Numbered from the stretch's first letter, positions 28,608 to 36,985 are shown. The stretch: 64,000 nucleotides of DNA from an uncultured Luminiphilus sp. (GCA_943787485.1 CALSMP010000011.1:94818-158817); one strand, 5' to 3'. Numbers and translations: made by a program. Notes: a model not told the origin generated them from the sequence alone.

Positions 28608-29809
28608 TGCACCCCGGACAACTGATTGACTGGCTCAACATCCACCATCAAACCCGCCATCAGGAGCGGCGTCTGTTCACCGACCACACGCAAGTTAGCG
28701 GGCAATCCCGCCACCCACACCCACTCCTCCGTGCGTCGAATGACGTTAACCACCCGGCGCTGTAAGTGCTCGCTGTCATCAACGATCAATAGCGAGTTAT
28801 CTGACCGTAGCGCGCTGGCCGGCAGCCGAACAAGATTATCGATGGCCGGCGTCATAATGTCTGCTTGAACGAACATGCCTGGCACCAGTGGCGGCCTGCC
28901 TGTAGGGGTCGGCGTGAAGGGTTGGTCCACCTCGGCCACGGCGTGAACAACTCGGGAGTCCCGGTCAATCACCGCATCGATTCGACGGATCTCCGCCTCC
29001 CACTGCCACCGGCGACCACCAAAATCGCTCGACAGTGTGACGGGCCGGGCTACGCCTTGCTGCCCGTGTAACGGAAGACGCAGGGCCGCCAGTTGTTTGT
29101 CGCTTAAAGGCAACCGGACTTCGACGGTATCAATACCGTAGGCCTCTCCCAGCGGTGTGCCCGGCGTTACATATTGACCGAGATCAACATAAGTCGCCTC
29201 GATGCGTCCGGGAAACGGTACGGTAATTCGGGTTCTTTTCAGGGCGAGCTCTGCGGCAGCCATGTCGGCTTGCGCCGCGAGCAGCGCGGCTTCAGCTGCT
29301 TTCAACTGGGGTTCACGCAAGAAAAGTGCGTTAGCCTCGGGACTACCGAGCTGCCGCCATTCCCTTTTCGCTTGACGATTGCGCCCGCGCTCTTCAGCAA
29401 CGCGTTGGTCTGCCGCCGCTACCTGCGACCGGGCTCGGGCAATCGCAAACTCATAGTCATCCGATTCGATCTCGAGCAAGACAGCACCCGGCTCAAAGAA
29501 TGCACCTTCAACAAAATTGTCAGACACCGCCGCCACTTTACCGCCAACCTGAGCCACAACGCTGATGCGGCGTCTCGGCTCGATGGCTCCCTGGGTATGC
29601 ACAGCCAGCACGGCGCTTTTGAGCTCGGTCACAATCACCGACACCACCGGTCTGAGCGGATCCTCTTGGGGTTGGATAGAAGGCTTGGGCTTGCCCGTTA
29701 AGATCAACCACGCAAGACCCAGGCCGATTGTCAGTACCACGACCGTTATCAAGACCTGCCGTAGGGGTGAGCGTACACCCCCGGCGGTTTGTTGCGCCTG
29801 CTCAGTCAA
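28604..29809 (-). CDS. RND efflux periplasmic adaptor (membrane fusion protein)
   Basis: The adaptor that links the RND pump to an outer-membrane channel. The 401-residue protein has an N-terminal membrane anchor (VLITVVVLTIGLGLAWLIL), a lipoyl/barrel-sandwich half (VVAQVGGKVAAVSDNFVEG), a coiled-coil hairpin (roughly residues 115-180), the second lipoyl half (RTRITVPFPGRIEATYVDLGQ) and a beta-barrel domain. The likely start is a TTG with AGGAG six bases upstream. It is the promoter-proximal gene of a two-gene operon with the permease. Confidence 0.92.
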   Translation of the reverse strand: MTEQAQQTAGGVRSPLRQVLITVVVLTIGLGLAWLILTGKPKPSIQPQEDPLRPVVSVIVTELKSAVLAVHTQGAIEPRRRISVVAQVGGKVAAVSDNFVEGAFFEPGAVLLEIESDDYEFAIARARSQVAAADQRVAEERGRNRQAKREWRQLGSPEANALFLREPQLKAAEAALLAAQADMAAAELALKRTRITVPFPGRIEATYVDLGQYVTPGTPLGEAYGIDTVEVRLPLSDKQLAALRLPLHGQQGVARPVTLSSDFGGRRWQWEAEIRRIDAVIDRDSRVVHAVAEVDQPFTPTPTGRPPLVPGMFVQADIMTPAIDNLVRLPASALRSDNSLLIVDDSEHLQRRVVNVIRRTEEWVWVAGLPANLRVVGEQTPLLMAGLMVDVEPVNQLSGVQ

Positions 29810-29944
29810 GACGACTCCTATGGCCCTGCACCGCCACCGACACCTAACGGCGTATTCTGGCGGGTAGCGGGAGCTGTGTGCGATGAAAACACGGATGTAT
29901 ACGGTAACGGCACCGCTTTAGACGGTTGTAATAATGCCGCGTTG

Positions 29945-29964
29945 ATTAGAAAGCATATTCTAAT
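29945..29964. promoter_or_regulatory. ATTAGAA-N6-TTCTAAT inverted repeat, possible operator
   Basis: A perfect 7-6-7 inverted repeat in the region between the divergent RND operon and the phasin-like gene. The 20-base size and the nearby TetR-family gene (30738) make it a candidate operator for that regulator. No T-run follows, so a terminator is unlikely. Confidence 0.45.
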
Positions 29965-30036
29965 TGACATGGGCACACTGGCCAACATGGACATTCACGT
30001 AGTCCACACCCCTATCAGTCAGCACCCAAGGAGAGT

Positions 30037-30552
30037 ATGACCATGGCAGAAGCAAAGACAAGCAAGAAGGCTGTCCCCGCGCGCAAGACCGTGCGCAAGA
30101 AGGTAACTGCTAAGAAGGCACCGGCAAAGAAAGCCACTGCCAAGAAAGCACCGGCTCGCAAAACCCCTGCAAAAAAAGTAGCGGCAAAGCGAAAGGCCGC
30201 TCCTCGTGCTAAAGCAGATTTGAAAGCCACGGCGATGGAGTCGGGCCGCAAAGCGTTACAAGCTGGGCTGGGTGTTTATGGCATGGCTTACGATCAAATT
30301 CTGGAGAACCTGGAAACGGTTCAATCCCAGGTTGACGAGGCACAGGCTAAGCTCAACGACCGCCGCAAGCAGGCAGAGAAGCTTTATGACGCCCTGGTCA
30401 AGCGCGGTAAAGCCGTCGAGAAAGAAGCACTGAAGGCGTTTGAAGATCTCGAGTTGGAGGCGCTCACTGATCGCGCCGTTTTCGACGCGCAAATGGAAAA
30501 GGCCAAATCCAAATTCGATGCACTGCGTACTAAGGTCAGTAAGTTGATCTGA
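30037..30552 (+). CDS. Phasin-like protein with an N-terminal Lys/Ala-rich histone-H1-like tail
   Basis: A 171-residue protein in two parts. Residues 1 to about 68 are almost only Ala, Lys, Pro, Arg and Thr, with recurring AKKAPAKK/ATAKK units like PhaF, AlgP and histone H1 tails. Residues 69-171 are amphipathic and probably coiled coil (ESGRKALQAGLGVYGMAYDQ onward, then AQAKLNDRRKQAEKLYDAL), like phasins that coat PHA granules. In PhaF the order is reversed, with the basic tail C-terminal. AAGGAG precedes two in-frame ATGs (30037 and 30043); either may be used. A terminator follows. It probably binds granules and/or DNA; this is inferred from composition. Confidence 0.75.
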   Translation: MTMAEAKTSKKAVPARKTVRKKVTAKKAPAKKATAKKAPARKTPAKKVAAKRKAAPRAKADLKATAMESGRKALQAGLGVYGMAYDQILENLETVQSQVDEAQAKLNDRRKQAEKLYDALVKRGKAVEKEALKAFEDLELEALTDRAVFDAQMEKAKSKFDALRTKVSKLI

Positions 30553-30575
30553 ACCATCCAAGGTCCGATTTCGCT

Positions 30576-30600
30576 GGGAGCCTCTGGGCTCCCTTTTTTT
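30576..30600 (+). terminator. Intrinsic terminator after the phasin-like gene
   Basis: GGGAGCC and GGCTCCC form a 7-bp GC-rich stem with a 4-base loop, followed at once by seven T. Confidence 0.9.
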
Positions 30601-30737
30601 ACCTTTAATTTTGTCGCTATCCAGAGCCCGTGGTATGGCGCGCTACTGCTTTTTTTACATGCCGCGATTGCGCAGGACGCGACAGAGCAACTGCGCTATG
30701 CTCTCAGGCCTCTCCAACGGACGGCTATTGCGACCCA

Positions 30738-31421
30738 GTGAAAACCCGTGACCGCATTCTTCTGACCGCCTGCGACCTCTTTAACACCCTGGGAGAGCAT
30801 AACGTCGCGGCATCTGATATTGCGGCTGAAATGGATATAAGCCCAGGCAATCTCTACTATCACTTCAAGGGTAAAGACAGCATCCATCTATCGCTGTTTG
30901 CCACGCTCCAACGAGAGATGATTGCGGTCCTCGGTCCGGCGATTCAAACTCCCGGACTCTTTGGCGAGCAAAAACAAGGGTCAGCAGTAGAGCGAAGCTG
31001 GTTATTTTTGAGTGTGGTGCTCGAACTCATGCTCGGATACCGGTATTTCTATGAAAACCCCGGAAGTTTAATGCTGCGTTTTCCAGAGATCGACCGAGGC
31101 TTCAGGCGACTGGTCCACTTGAAGCTCAGCGCTTGCGAAGTAGTGGCGGCGGAATTGGTCGCAGGTGAAGCCCCGACTGACCGCCAAGAGGCAGATTTCA
31201 ACAGCCTCGCGAACACCATGAGTCTGACGCTGAGCTATTGGCTCCCCTACAGCCGAATACTGTACCCAAGGGAAGACCGAACACTCACCATCCACCGCGG
31301 TGTCCTGCAAATTTTGTCCACCTGTGCGCCCTACATGGAAGCCGAGCAACACGGGTTTATCGAGGAATGTCGGCAACTCTACTCGGCAATGCTTGCAAGC
31401 GGTGAATATGGAGGGGTTTAA
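30738..31421 (+). CDS. TetR/AcrR-family transcriptional regulator
   Basis: A 227-residue regulator. The N-terminal HTH matches TetR: TRDRILLTACDLFNTLGEHN, then ASDIAAEMDISPGNLYYHFKGKDS, where GNLYYHFKGK is the recognition-helix region. The C-terminal ligand domain resembles the TetR_C group found in regulators of lipid or PHA-related genes. The frame runs upstream to 30630, but the Cys-rich extension is unlikely; the GTG at 30738 begins the family-like sequence. Targets are unknown; the phasin-like gene and the RND operon just upstream are the natural candidates. Confidence 0.85.
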   Translation: MKTRDRILLTACDLFNTLGEHNVAASDIAAEMDISPGNLYYHFKGKDSIHLSLFATLQREMIAVLGPAIQTPGLFGEQKQGSAVERSWLFLSVVLELMLGYRYFYENPGSLMLRFPEIDRGFRRLVHLKLSACEVVAAELVAGEAPTDRQEADFNSLANTMSLTLSYWLPYSRILYPREDRTLTIHRGVLQILSTCAPYMEAEQHGFIEECRQLYSAMLASGEYGGV

Positions 31422-31472
31422 TGGGCACCCACACCCAACGGTGAATACCCAAAGCAAAACTGGAGGTTAAAA

Positions 31473-31952
31473 ATGACGATAGCGGTAGGAGATAAAATCC
31501 CTGAATGCACCATGATGGTCATGGGTGACGGCGGTCCCCAAGGGGTCACCTCTGCGGATCTGTTTGAGGGCAAAAAAGTGCTCTTGTTTGCGGTCCCAGG
31601 CGCCTTCACACCAGGCTGCTCTATGACCCACTTACCAGGCTACGTAGCCAACGCGGACAAAATCAAGGCGGCCGGCGTCGACAGCATCGTCTGCCTCTCG
31701 GTCAATGATGCCTTTGTGATGGGCGCCTGGGGTCAGGCGCAGAATGCAGAAGAAATCATCATGCTGGCCGATGGTAACGGTGAATTCACCCACCAGGTAG
31801 GACTCGAGTTAGACGGCAGTGGTTTCGGTCTCGGCACTCGCTCCCAGCGATATGCCATGCTTGTCGATAATGGCACGGTCACCCATCTCAACGTCGAAGA
31901 AGGTCCCGGGGTTGACGTGTCATCCGCAGAGACCATGATGGCGCTGTTGTAG
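31473..31952 (+). CDS. Peroxiredoxin, Prx5-like
   Basis: A 159-residue thiol peroxidase of the redoxin/AhpC-TSA superfamily that reduces hydroperoxides. The peroxidatic cysteine (about residue 49) is in PGAFTPGCSMTHLPGY, and VNDAFVMGAWG and GTRSQRYAMLVDNG are typical of the Prx5 subgroup. A strong GGAGG precedes the ATG. A weak terminator-like hairpin follows. It reduces peroxide probably with glutathione or glutaredoxin/thioredoxin; the reductant cannot be read from sequence. Confidence 0.93.
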   Translation: MTIAVGDKIPECTMMVMGDGGPQGVTSADLFEGKKVLLFAVPGAFTPGCSMTHLPGYVANADKIKAAGVDSIVCLSVNDAFVMGAWGQAQNAEEIIMLADGNGEFTHQVGLELDGSGFGLGTRSQRYAMLVDNGTVTHLNVEEGPGVDVSSAETMMALL

Positions 31953-31985
31953 GCTCGGTGCCGCCCTAACAACTCAATACAGCCC

Positions 31986-32036
31986 TAGTGCACCCGGTGT
32001 TAAGCATGACAGCGGGTTGCACTACCCTCTTTATTT
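31986..32036 (+). terminator. Probable terminator after the peroxiredoxin gene
   Basis: TAGTGCACCCG (31986-31996) can pair with CGGGTTGCACTA (32013-32024) with one bulged T and a 16-base loop, followed by a pyrimidine-rich CCCTCTTTATTTT. The T-run is interrupted, so efficiency is uncertain. Confidence 0.45.
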
Positions 32037-32056
32037 TCCAAGTAAAAATGGCGTGC

Positions 32057-33439
32057 TCAGCCTAGCGGCAGGAGCCACAGTAGCAACGAAGAAATCACCA
32101 CCGCACCAATGACGTTGAGCACCAACCCCTCCTTGAACATCGTCTGTATTGGAATGCGATCTGTTCCATAAACCACCGCATTGGGCGCTGTGGCTACCGG
32201 CAACATAAAGGCACAACTCGCGCTCATGGCGGCCGGGATCATGAGCAGGATAGGATCGATTCCTGCAGAGAGCGCCGCCGCCGCCAGAATCGGCATCAAG
32301 AGGGCAGTCGTTGCGGTGTTTGAAGTCGCCTCGGTCATGAAAGTGACCGACAGACAGATCAGCAATGTCATCCAGAACACGGGCAGTGTCGCCAGCGCCA
32401 CAATGTTCTCGCCCGCAATGGTCGATAGGCCCGAGCTGACAAACGCCTTGGCAAGGCAAATGCCCCCGGCAAAAAGCAGCAGCACACCCCAGGGGATGGC
32501 AGCGGCCTCCCGCCAGGTAATGAGCGGCTCGCCTTGCCGATCACGCGTCATAAACAAAGCGACCACGGCGAGAAACGCCACCGAAGCATCGTTTGCTGTC
32601 GGCACCCCGAACCAGTCTCGCCAGCCGCCAAAAGGTTCAGCACGAGTCATCCAAACCAAGGCCGTGATGCCAAAAATGGCAAGCACCCGGCGCTCTGCAC
32701 TGCGCCATGGCCCGGGTTGGGGAACAGCTACGCTCAACTCGCGGGGCAATGATCTTGTAATCCACGCAGCGGCAACCATCAGCATCACCACTACGATAGG
32801 GACCCCCAGCGACATCCATTGAATAAAGCCGAGCTGTTGTCCCGTTGTATCTTGATAAACCTGCATAAAAATTAGGTTCGGGGGAGTGCCTATCGGGGTA
32901 CCCAATCCCCCAATGGAGCAAGACCACGCCAACCCTAACAGCAACGGCACTTGCAACAATTCTTTCCTCTCAGCGCTTTCGATTACGGCGATAGCGACGG
33001 GCAGCAACATCAGCACCGTGGCGGTATTGGATATCCACATGCTCAGCCCCGCCCCCGCGATCATGAAACCCAATATCAATCGCCGAGGACTCTCGCCACC
33101 CACCAGTCTGACCACACCCAGCGCCAGACGTCGATGCGCCCCGCTAGACTCCATCCCCCGCGAGAGGAGAAACCCACCCAGCAAGAGCAGAATCAAGGGC
33201 GAACCATAGGCGGCTCCGGTCTCCGTGGGCGTCAACACACCAAACATGGGCATCAGCGCGAGGGGCAGTAGTGACGTCACGGGAATCGGGATAGGTTCGA
33301 AAATCCACCAGCTCACGCAGAGTATGGCGGTAGCACCGGTCACAACCATGGGCATGGTGAGCCCCGCAGTCATCATGGCAAGGCCCGCCGCCAATGCTGC
33401 CAGGAGCCCGGGGACCACCGACTTTCTCGGATTTATCAT
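32057..33439 (-). CDS. SLC13/DASS-family sodium:dicarboxylate or anion symporter
   Basis: A 460-residue membrane protein with about eleven hydrophobic segments. Family motifs are PIPVTSLLPLALMPMFGV, the helical-hairpin MWISNTATVLMLLPVA (SNT motif), LGTPIGTPPNLIF, and the second SNT-type repeat ATSNTATTALLMPIL. These form the two sodium- and substrate-binding clamshells of the VcINDY fold. The frame is open to 33676, but the ATG at 33439, behind GAGAAGGTG, gives the family length and avoids overlap with moaA. The substrate may be C4-dicarboxylate, citrate or sulfate; it is not resolvable here. Confidence 0.92.
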   Translation of the reverse strand: MINPRKSVVPGLLAALAAGLAMMTAGLTMPMVVTGATAILCVSWWIFEPIPIPVTSLLPLALMPMFGVLTPTETGAAYGSPLILLLLGGFLLSRGMESSGAHRRLALGVVRLVGGESPRRLILGFMIAGAGLSMWISNTATVLMLLPVAIAVIESAERKELLQVPLLLGLAWSCSIGGLGTPIGTPPNLIFMQVYQDTTGQQLGFIQWMSLGVPIVVVMLMVAAAWITRSLPRELSVAVPQPGPWRSAERRVLAIFGITALVWMTRAEPFGGWRDWFGVPTANDASVAFLAVVALFMTRDRQGEPLITWREAAAIPWGVLLLFAGGICLAKAFVSSGLSTIAGENIVALATLPVFWMTLLICLSVTFMTEATSNTATTALLMPILAAAALSAGIDPILLMIPAAMSASCAFMLPVATAPNAVVYGTDRIPIQTMFKEGLVLNVIGAVVISSLLLWLLPLG

Positions 33440-33446
33440 GAATCTA

Positions 33447-33500
33447 TACACCTTCTCGATATGACCGGAGTCCATACAGAATAACACCGAGAAAGGTGTA
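33447..33500. repeat. Inverted repeat forming the leaders of two divergent genes
   Basis: TACACCTTCTCG (33447-33458) and CGAGAAAGGTGTA (33488-33500) are inverted copies differing by one inserted A, 29 bases apart. Each arm lies 8-10 bases upstream of a start codon and includes the Shine-Dalgarno (AAGGTG), one for the DASS transporter and one for moaA. The arrangement may be an operator pair or a mirrored leader. Confidence 0.55.
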
Positions 33501-33510
33501 AACTGATGGC

Positions 33511-34515
33511 ATGTCACTAAACCACGAAACAGCGCTGGTGGATCCCCTGGGCCGCCACATCGATTACCTCCGCCTGTCGGTGACTGATCGCTGTGATTTT
33601 CGTTGTACCTACTGCATGGCAGAGGAAATGACCTTTCTGCCAAGACGAGAGGTTCTTTCGTTAGAAGAGATCGCACGCATTGCCCGCGTGTTTATCCAGC
33701 TCGGCGTTAGGAAAATTCGGGTGACGGGTGGCGAGCCCTTAGTGCGTCGGGATATCTCGACGCTTTTTGACGCGCTTGGAAGCATGGCAGGGTTAAAAGA
33801 GCTCGCCGTCACCACCAACGGCAGCCAACTCCAGAAACTCGCCCCGATGCTTAAACGCAGTGGAGTGACCACGCTGAATATCAGCCTGGATACGCTGGAT
33901 CCGGGCCGGTTTCGTAAGCTTACGCGCACGGGCGACCTAGCCCTCGTGTTGTCGGGTGTTGATGCAGCCATTGCTGCTGGATTTGATCGGATCCGGCTCA
34001 ATGCCGTCATTTTGGCGGGCCAGAACGAGACCGATATCCTGCCGCTTCTGGACTACGCGATCCAGCGCGACGTGGATATCGCCTTCATCGAAGAGATGCC
34101 CCTCGGGCAGGTCAACGCGGCGGGCAAACCTCTGGAGTTCGTTGCCAACCAAACAATTTACGAGCGTATTGCTGAAAAGGTTGATCTCACGCCCGTCGCT
34201 GCCCAGTCACACTCGGGACCCGCGCGCTACTGGCAACTGAGTGGCCACCGCACTCGCCTTGGCCTGATATCCCCTCACACCGGGAATTTTTGCGCGAGCT
34301 GCAACAGATTGCGTGTCACTGCCGAGGGCAACCTGTTACTGTGCTTGGGCAATGAAAACGCCATCAGTTTGCGCGACCTCTTACGATCCGGATACAGCGA
34401 CGAGCAGTTAGCCGAGTCGATTCATCGAGCGCTGCTCAACAAGCCCGCACAACACGTTTTTGACCAACCGCACGAACCGCAGATTCTACGATTTATGAAC
34501 GCTTCTGGCGGCTGA
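33511..34515 (+). CDS. moaA: GTP 3',8-cyclase MoaA
   Basis: MoaA is the radical-SAM enzyme that starts molybdenum cofactor synthesis from GTP. The 334-residue protein has the radical-SAM CxxxCxxC (Cys28, 32, 35) in TDRCDFRCTYCMAEE, the SAM-binding TGGEPLVRRD, a second C-terminal [4Fe-4S] cluster (FCASCNRLRVTAEGNLLLCLG), and the terminal Gly-Gly required for activity (NASGG). No other moa genes are close. The MoxR-like gene follows 19 bases later. Confidence 0.96.
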   Translation: MSLNHETALVDPLGRHIDYLRLSVTDRCDFRCTYCMAEEMTFLPRREVLSLEEIARIARVFIQLGVRKIRVTGGEPLVRRDISTLFDALGSMAGLKELAVTTNGSQLQKLAPMLKRSGVTTLNISLDTLDPGRFRKLTRTGDLALVLSGVDAAIAAGFDRIRLNAVILAGQNETDILPLLDYAIQRDVDIAFIEEMPLGQVNAAGKPLEFVANQTIYERIAEKVDLTPVAAQSHSGPARYWQLSGHRTRLGLISPHTGNFCASCNRLRVTAEGNLLLCLGNENAISLRDLLRSGYSDEQLAESIHRALLNKPAQHVFDQPHEPQILRFMNASGG

Positions 34516-34534
34516 ACAACCCAAGGACCCCGCT

Positions 34535-35473
34535 GTGGAAAATAGCCTCTATAAAGAGCTCGATAACATCGATGGCATCACTGCCGACTTCGAACGCGCC
34601 GGTTACATTTGCACCACGCGGATTGCCACCGTTGTCTACCTGGCGGCACAACTCAACAAACCGATTCTGGTCGAGGGCCCTCCGGGGGTGGGTAAAACCG
34701 AACTCGCCAAAACCTGTGCTCACGTAATCGATAAACCGCTGGTGCGCCTGCAGTGTTACGAAGGTTTGGATGAAGCCAAAGCGCTGTACGAGTGGAAGTA
34801 CGGCAAGCAGCTGCTCTACACGCAAATTCTGAAAGAGCAGATGGGCGACATTCTTGATGGGGCCAAGGGTTTGAAGGAATCGATACAACGGCTTCACAGC
34901 ACAGGGGATGTATTTTACGCCAAGGAATTTCTCGAACCGCGACCCCTACTGCGAGCCATGGAGCAAGAACATGGCGCCGTACTCCTCATTGACGAGATCG
35001 ACAAGGCTGATTTCGAGTTCGAGTCCTTGTTGTTAGAAGTGCTGTCGGATTTTCAGGTGTCTATTCCGGAAATTGGCACAGTACAGGCGCGCTCTAAACC
35101 CATCGTGTTTCTGACCTCAAACGATACCCGTGATTTATCAGATGCCCTCAAGCGACGCTGCTTGCATCTACACATACCCTTCCCTTCGATTGAGCTGGAA
35201 GCACGGATCGTTGCGGCCCGGGTCCCTGAATTGGACGCCAGCCTGACCGATCAGCTGGTGCGGTTCGTGCATGCCGTGCGTGAGCTGGATTTGAAAAAAG
35301 CCCCCGCGATTTCAGAAACCATAGACTGGGCAAAAAGCCTGCTTCTGCTCCACGCTGATCAACTCGATAGTCGGCTGGTGCACGATACTCTCAACGTGCT
35401 GCTGAAATACGAGGAAGACATTATCGAGGCTGAAGATCAACTCACGAAGCTATTGAAGCAAACGTCAGGCTAA
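34535..35473 (+). CDS. MoxR-family AAA+ ATPase
   Basis: A 312-residue AAA+ ATPase. Walker A is VEGPPGVGKTELAK, Walker B is VLLIDEIDKADFEFE, and sensor 1 is VFLTSNDTRDLSDALKRRC. It resembles the CoxD branch of MoxR ATPases, chaperones that insert cofactors or mature enzyme complexes together with a VWA-domain partner. The GTG at 34535 has AAGGA upstream. Its stop shares a base with the next ATG (TAATG), so it is translationally coupled to the VWA gene. The client is unknown. Confidence 0.9.
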   Translation: MENSLYKELDNIDGITADFERAGYICTTRIATVVYLAAQLNKPILVEGPPGVGKTELAKTCAHVIDKPLVRLQCYEGLDEAKALYEWKYGKQLLYTQILKEQMGDILDGAKGLKESIQRLHSTGDVFYAKEFLEPRPLLRAMEQEHGAVLLIDEIDKADFEFESLLLEVLSDFQVSIPEIGTVQARSKPIVFLTSNDTRDLSDALKRRCLHLHIPFPSIELEARIVAARVPELDASLTDQLVRFVHAVRELDLKKAPAISETIDWAKSLLLLHADQLDSRLVHDTLNVLLKYEEDIIEAEDQLTKLLKQTSG

Positions 35474-36921
35474 TGGCTGTCACCACCGGCAGTCAGCAAC
35501 TGCTCGAGTTTATTAAATTTTTGCGCGGCCGTGACGTCCCGATTTCACCGGCCGATTCAATGGATGCGGTTCACGCGGCAAGTCTTTTGGGTTACGCGGA
35601 CCGCAGCGCGCTGCGAGACGGGTTAGCGGCGGTATTAGCGAAGTCGCCCTTCGAAGAGTCTCGTTATCATGAGGCATTCGAGATTTTCTTTGGCCTGCCC
35701 GAAAGTCGGTCCCCCGAAAATCAAATACCTCCCCAAGAGGGGAGCGAAGATCCCGCGGATCAACCCCCATCAGACGATCAATCCAGCGCCAATCAACAAC
35801 AGAGCCCGCAACAACAAAGCTCGGCGCTTGAGCAGGCTGCGAATGCCTCAGAAGCCCTCACTCAGCTGATGGCCTCACCCCTGCTTCGTGCGCTACAGAA
35901 TGGAGACGAGGCATCTCTGGCAGTCGCGATTGAGGCAGCCGCTCGAGACGCCGGCGTGGAAGGTATTCGGCTTTTTACGCAGCGGGGCCAGTTCACCCGT
36001 CGACTCCTTGATGCATTGGGTGAAACTGTGCTTCGGGACGCCGCCATTGATCTCGAGTCCCACAACCGGGCTGCATTCGAAGAGCTGCAAGCCCTGCGCG
36101 AGCAGCTGCGATTGCGTGCAAGAGATCGTGTCGAGCGCGCTTACCTGATTCACGCGTCGGGAGATACCGAGGAGTTCCTCGATAACACTCTCTCCGAGGT
36201 GAAGCTCGCCAACATCAGCCCGCACCAAATGATTCGCATGCGAAAATTGATCGAGCGAATGGCCAGAAAGCTTGCCACTCGGCATGGTCGCCGGCGCAAG
36301 CGACACCGGCGCGGGCAGTTACATGTGCCAGCCACCCTGAGAGCATCGATAGCCACTGACGGCATCCCGTTCACAACCCGATGGAAAGCTGTAACCAAGC
36401 GGCGCCCCGAAGTGATGGCCATTTGCGATGTCAGCGGCTCCGTCGCAGCCTACGCCAAATTTCTATTGATGTTTCTCTACGCCGTCCAGGATGTGCTTCC
36501 CAGAACCCGAAGCTTTGCCTTCTCCAGCACGCTGGGCGAAGTTACCGATTGGTTTGAGGAACTCCCGGTTGAAGAGGCTGTAACCCTCGTCAACCGGACG
36601 TACGGAGGCGCCACCGACTATGCCCGTGCCTTCCAAGACTTTGCTGATCTGGCTCTGGGCGACATTCACAGCGCCACGACGGTCATTATTTTGGGCGATG
36701 CCCGCAACAACAACAGTGACCCACGCTTGGACCTGCTTGCAGAAATAAAAAGTCGCTGTAAACGGCTCATCTGGCTAAATCCCGAGCCGCGAGTGGCCTG
36801 GGGAAGCGGAGATTCGGCAATGTTGCCAGTAATTCATCACTGTCACTTGGCCACAGAGTGTAATAATCTCAGACAGTTAGAACGTATAGTGGATAAGTTG
36901 CTAGCAGATTCTAGGCGTTAA
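35473..36921 (+). CDS. VWA-domain CoxE-like protein
   Basis: A 482-residue partner of the MoxR ATPase. The N-terminal half is helical, with a Gln/Ser/Pro-rich linker near residues 80-125 (SSANQQQSPQQQSS). The C-terminal half is a von Willebrand A domain with a MIDAS-type site, CDVSGSVAAYAKF (about residue 318), TYGGATDYARAF and ILGDARNNN. MoxR-VWA pairs act as metal-dependent chaperone machines. In CO dehydrogenase operons CoxD/CoxE mature the Mo-Cu site; here no such enzyme is adjacent, though moaA lies just upstream. Confidence 0.88.
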   Translation: MAVTTGSQQLLEFIKFLRGRDVPISPADSMDAVHAASLLGYADRSALRDGLAAVLAKSPFEESRYHEAFEIFFGLPESRSPENQIPPQEGSEDPADQPPSDDQSSANQQQSPQQQSSALEQAANASEALTQLMASPLLRALQNGDEASLAVAIEAAARDAGVEGIRLFTQRGQFTRRLLDALGETVLRDAAIDLESHNRAAFEELQALREQLRLRARDRVERAYLIHASGDTEEFLDNTLSEVKLANISPHQMIRMRKLIERMARKLATRHGRRRKRHRRGQLHVPATLRASIATDGIPFTTRWKAVTKRRPEVMAICDVSGSVAAYAKFLLMFLYAVQDVLPRTRSFAFSSTLGEVTDWFEELPVEEAVTLVNRTYGGATDYARAFQDFADLALGDIHSATTVIILGDARNNNSDPRLDLLAEIKSRCKRLIWLNPEPRVAWGSGDSAMLPVIHHCHLATECNNLRQLERIVDKLLADSRR

Positions 36922-36925
36922 ATCG

Positions 36926-36985
36926 GCCACTTTAGGTTGATGTCTATATCGACAAGCCACTTTAGATTGACGTCTAAATCGACAA
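36926..36985. repeat. 30-bp tandem repeat upstream of the DUF1631 gene
   Basis: Two adjacent 30-base units (36926-36955 and 36956-36985) are identical at 27 positions. Each holds TTAG(G/A)TTGA(T/C)GTCTA(T/A) followed by ATCGACAA. The second copy contains the partial palindrome TTAGATTGACGTCTAA. It lies between the VWA stop and the likely start at 37024, where an operator or promoter element would be. Confidence 0.75.

Noticed and set aside
30064..30230. Repetitive AAG/GCA-rich DNA as a possible CRISPR or microsatellite
   Set aside because: It encodes the Lys/Ala-rich protein tail; the repeat units are irregular and in frame, with no spacer structure.
30630..30737. Cys-rich N-terminal extension of the TetR regulator
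   Set aside because: It has no Shine-Dalgarno and is not family-like. The HTH begins right after the GTG at 30738.
33440..33676. N-terminal extension of the DASS transporter
   Set aside because: It overlaps the moaA coding region on the other strand and has no transporter sequence. The ATG at 33439 with its Shine-Dalgarno fits.
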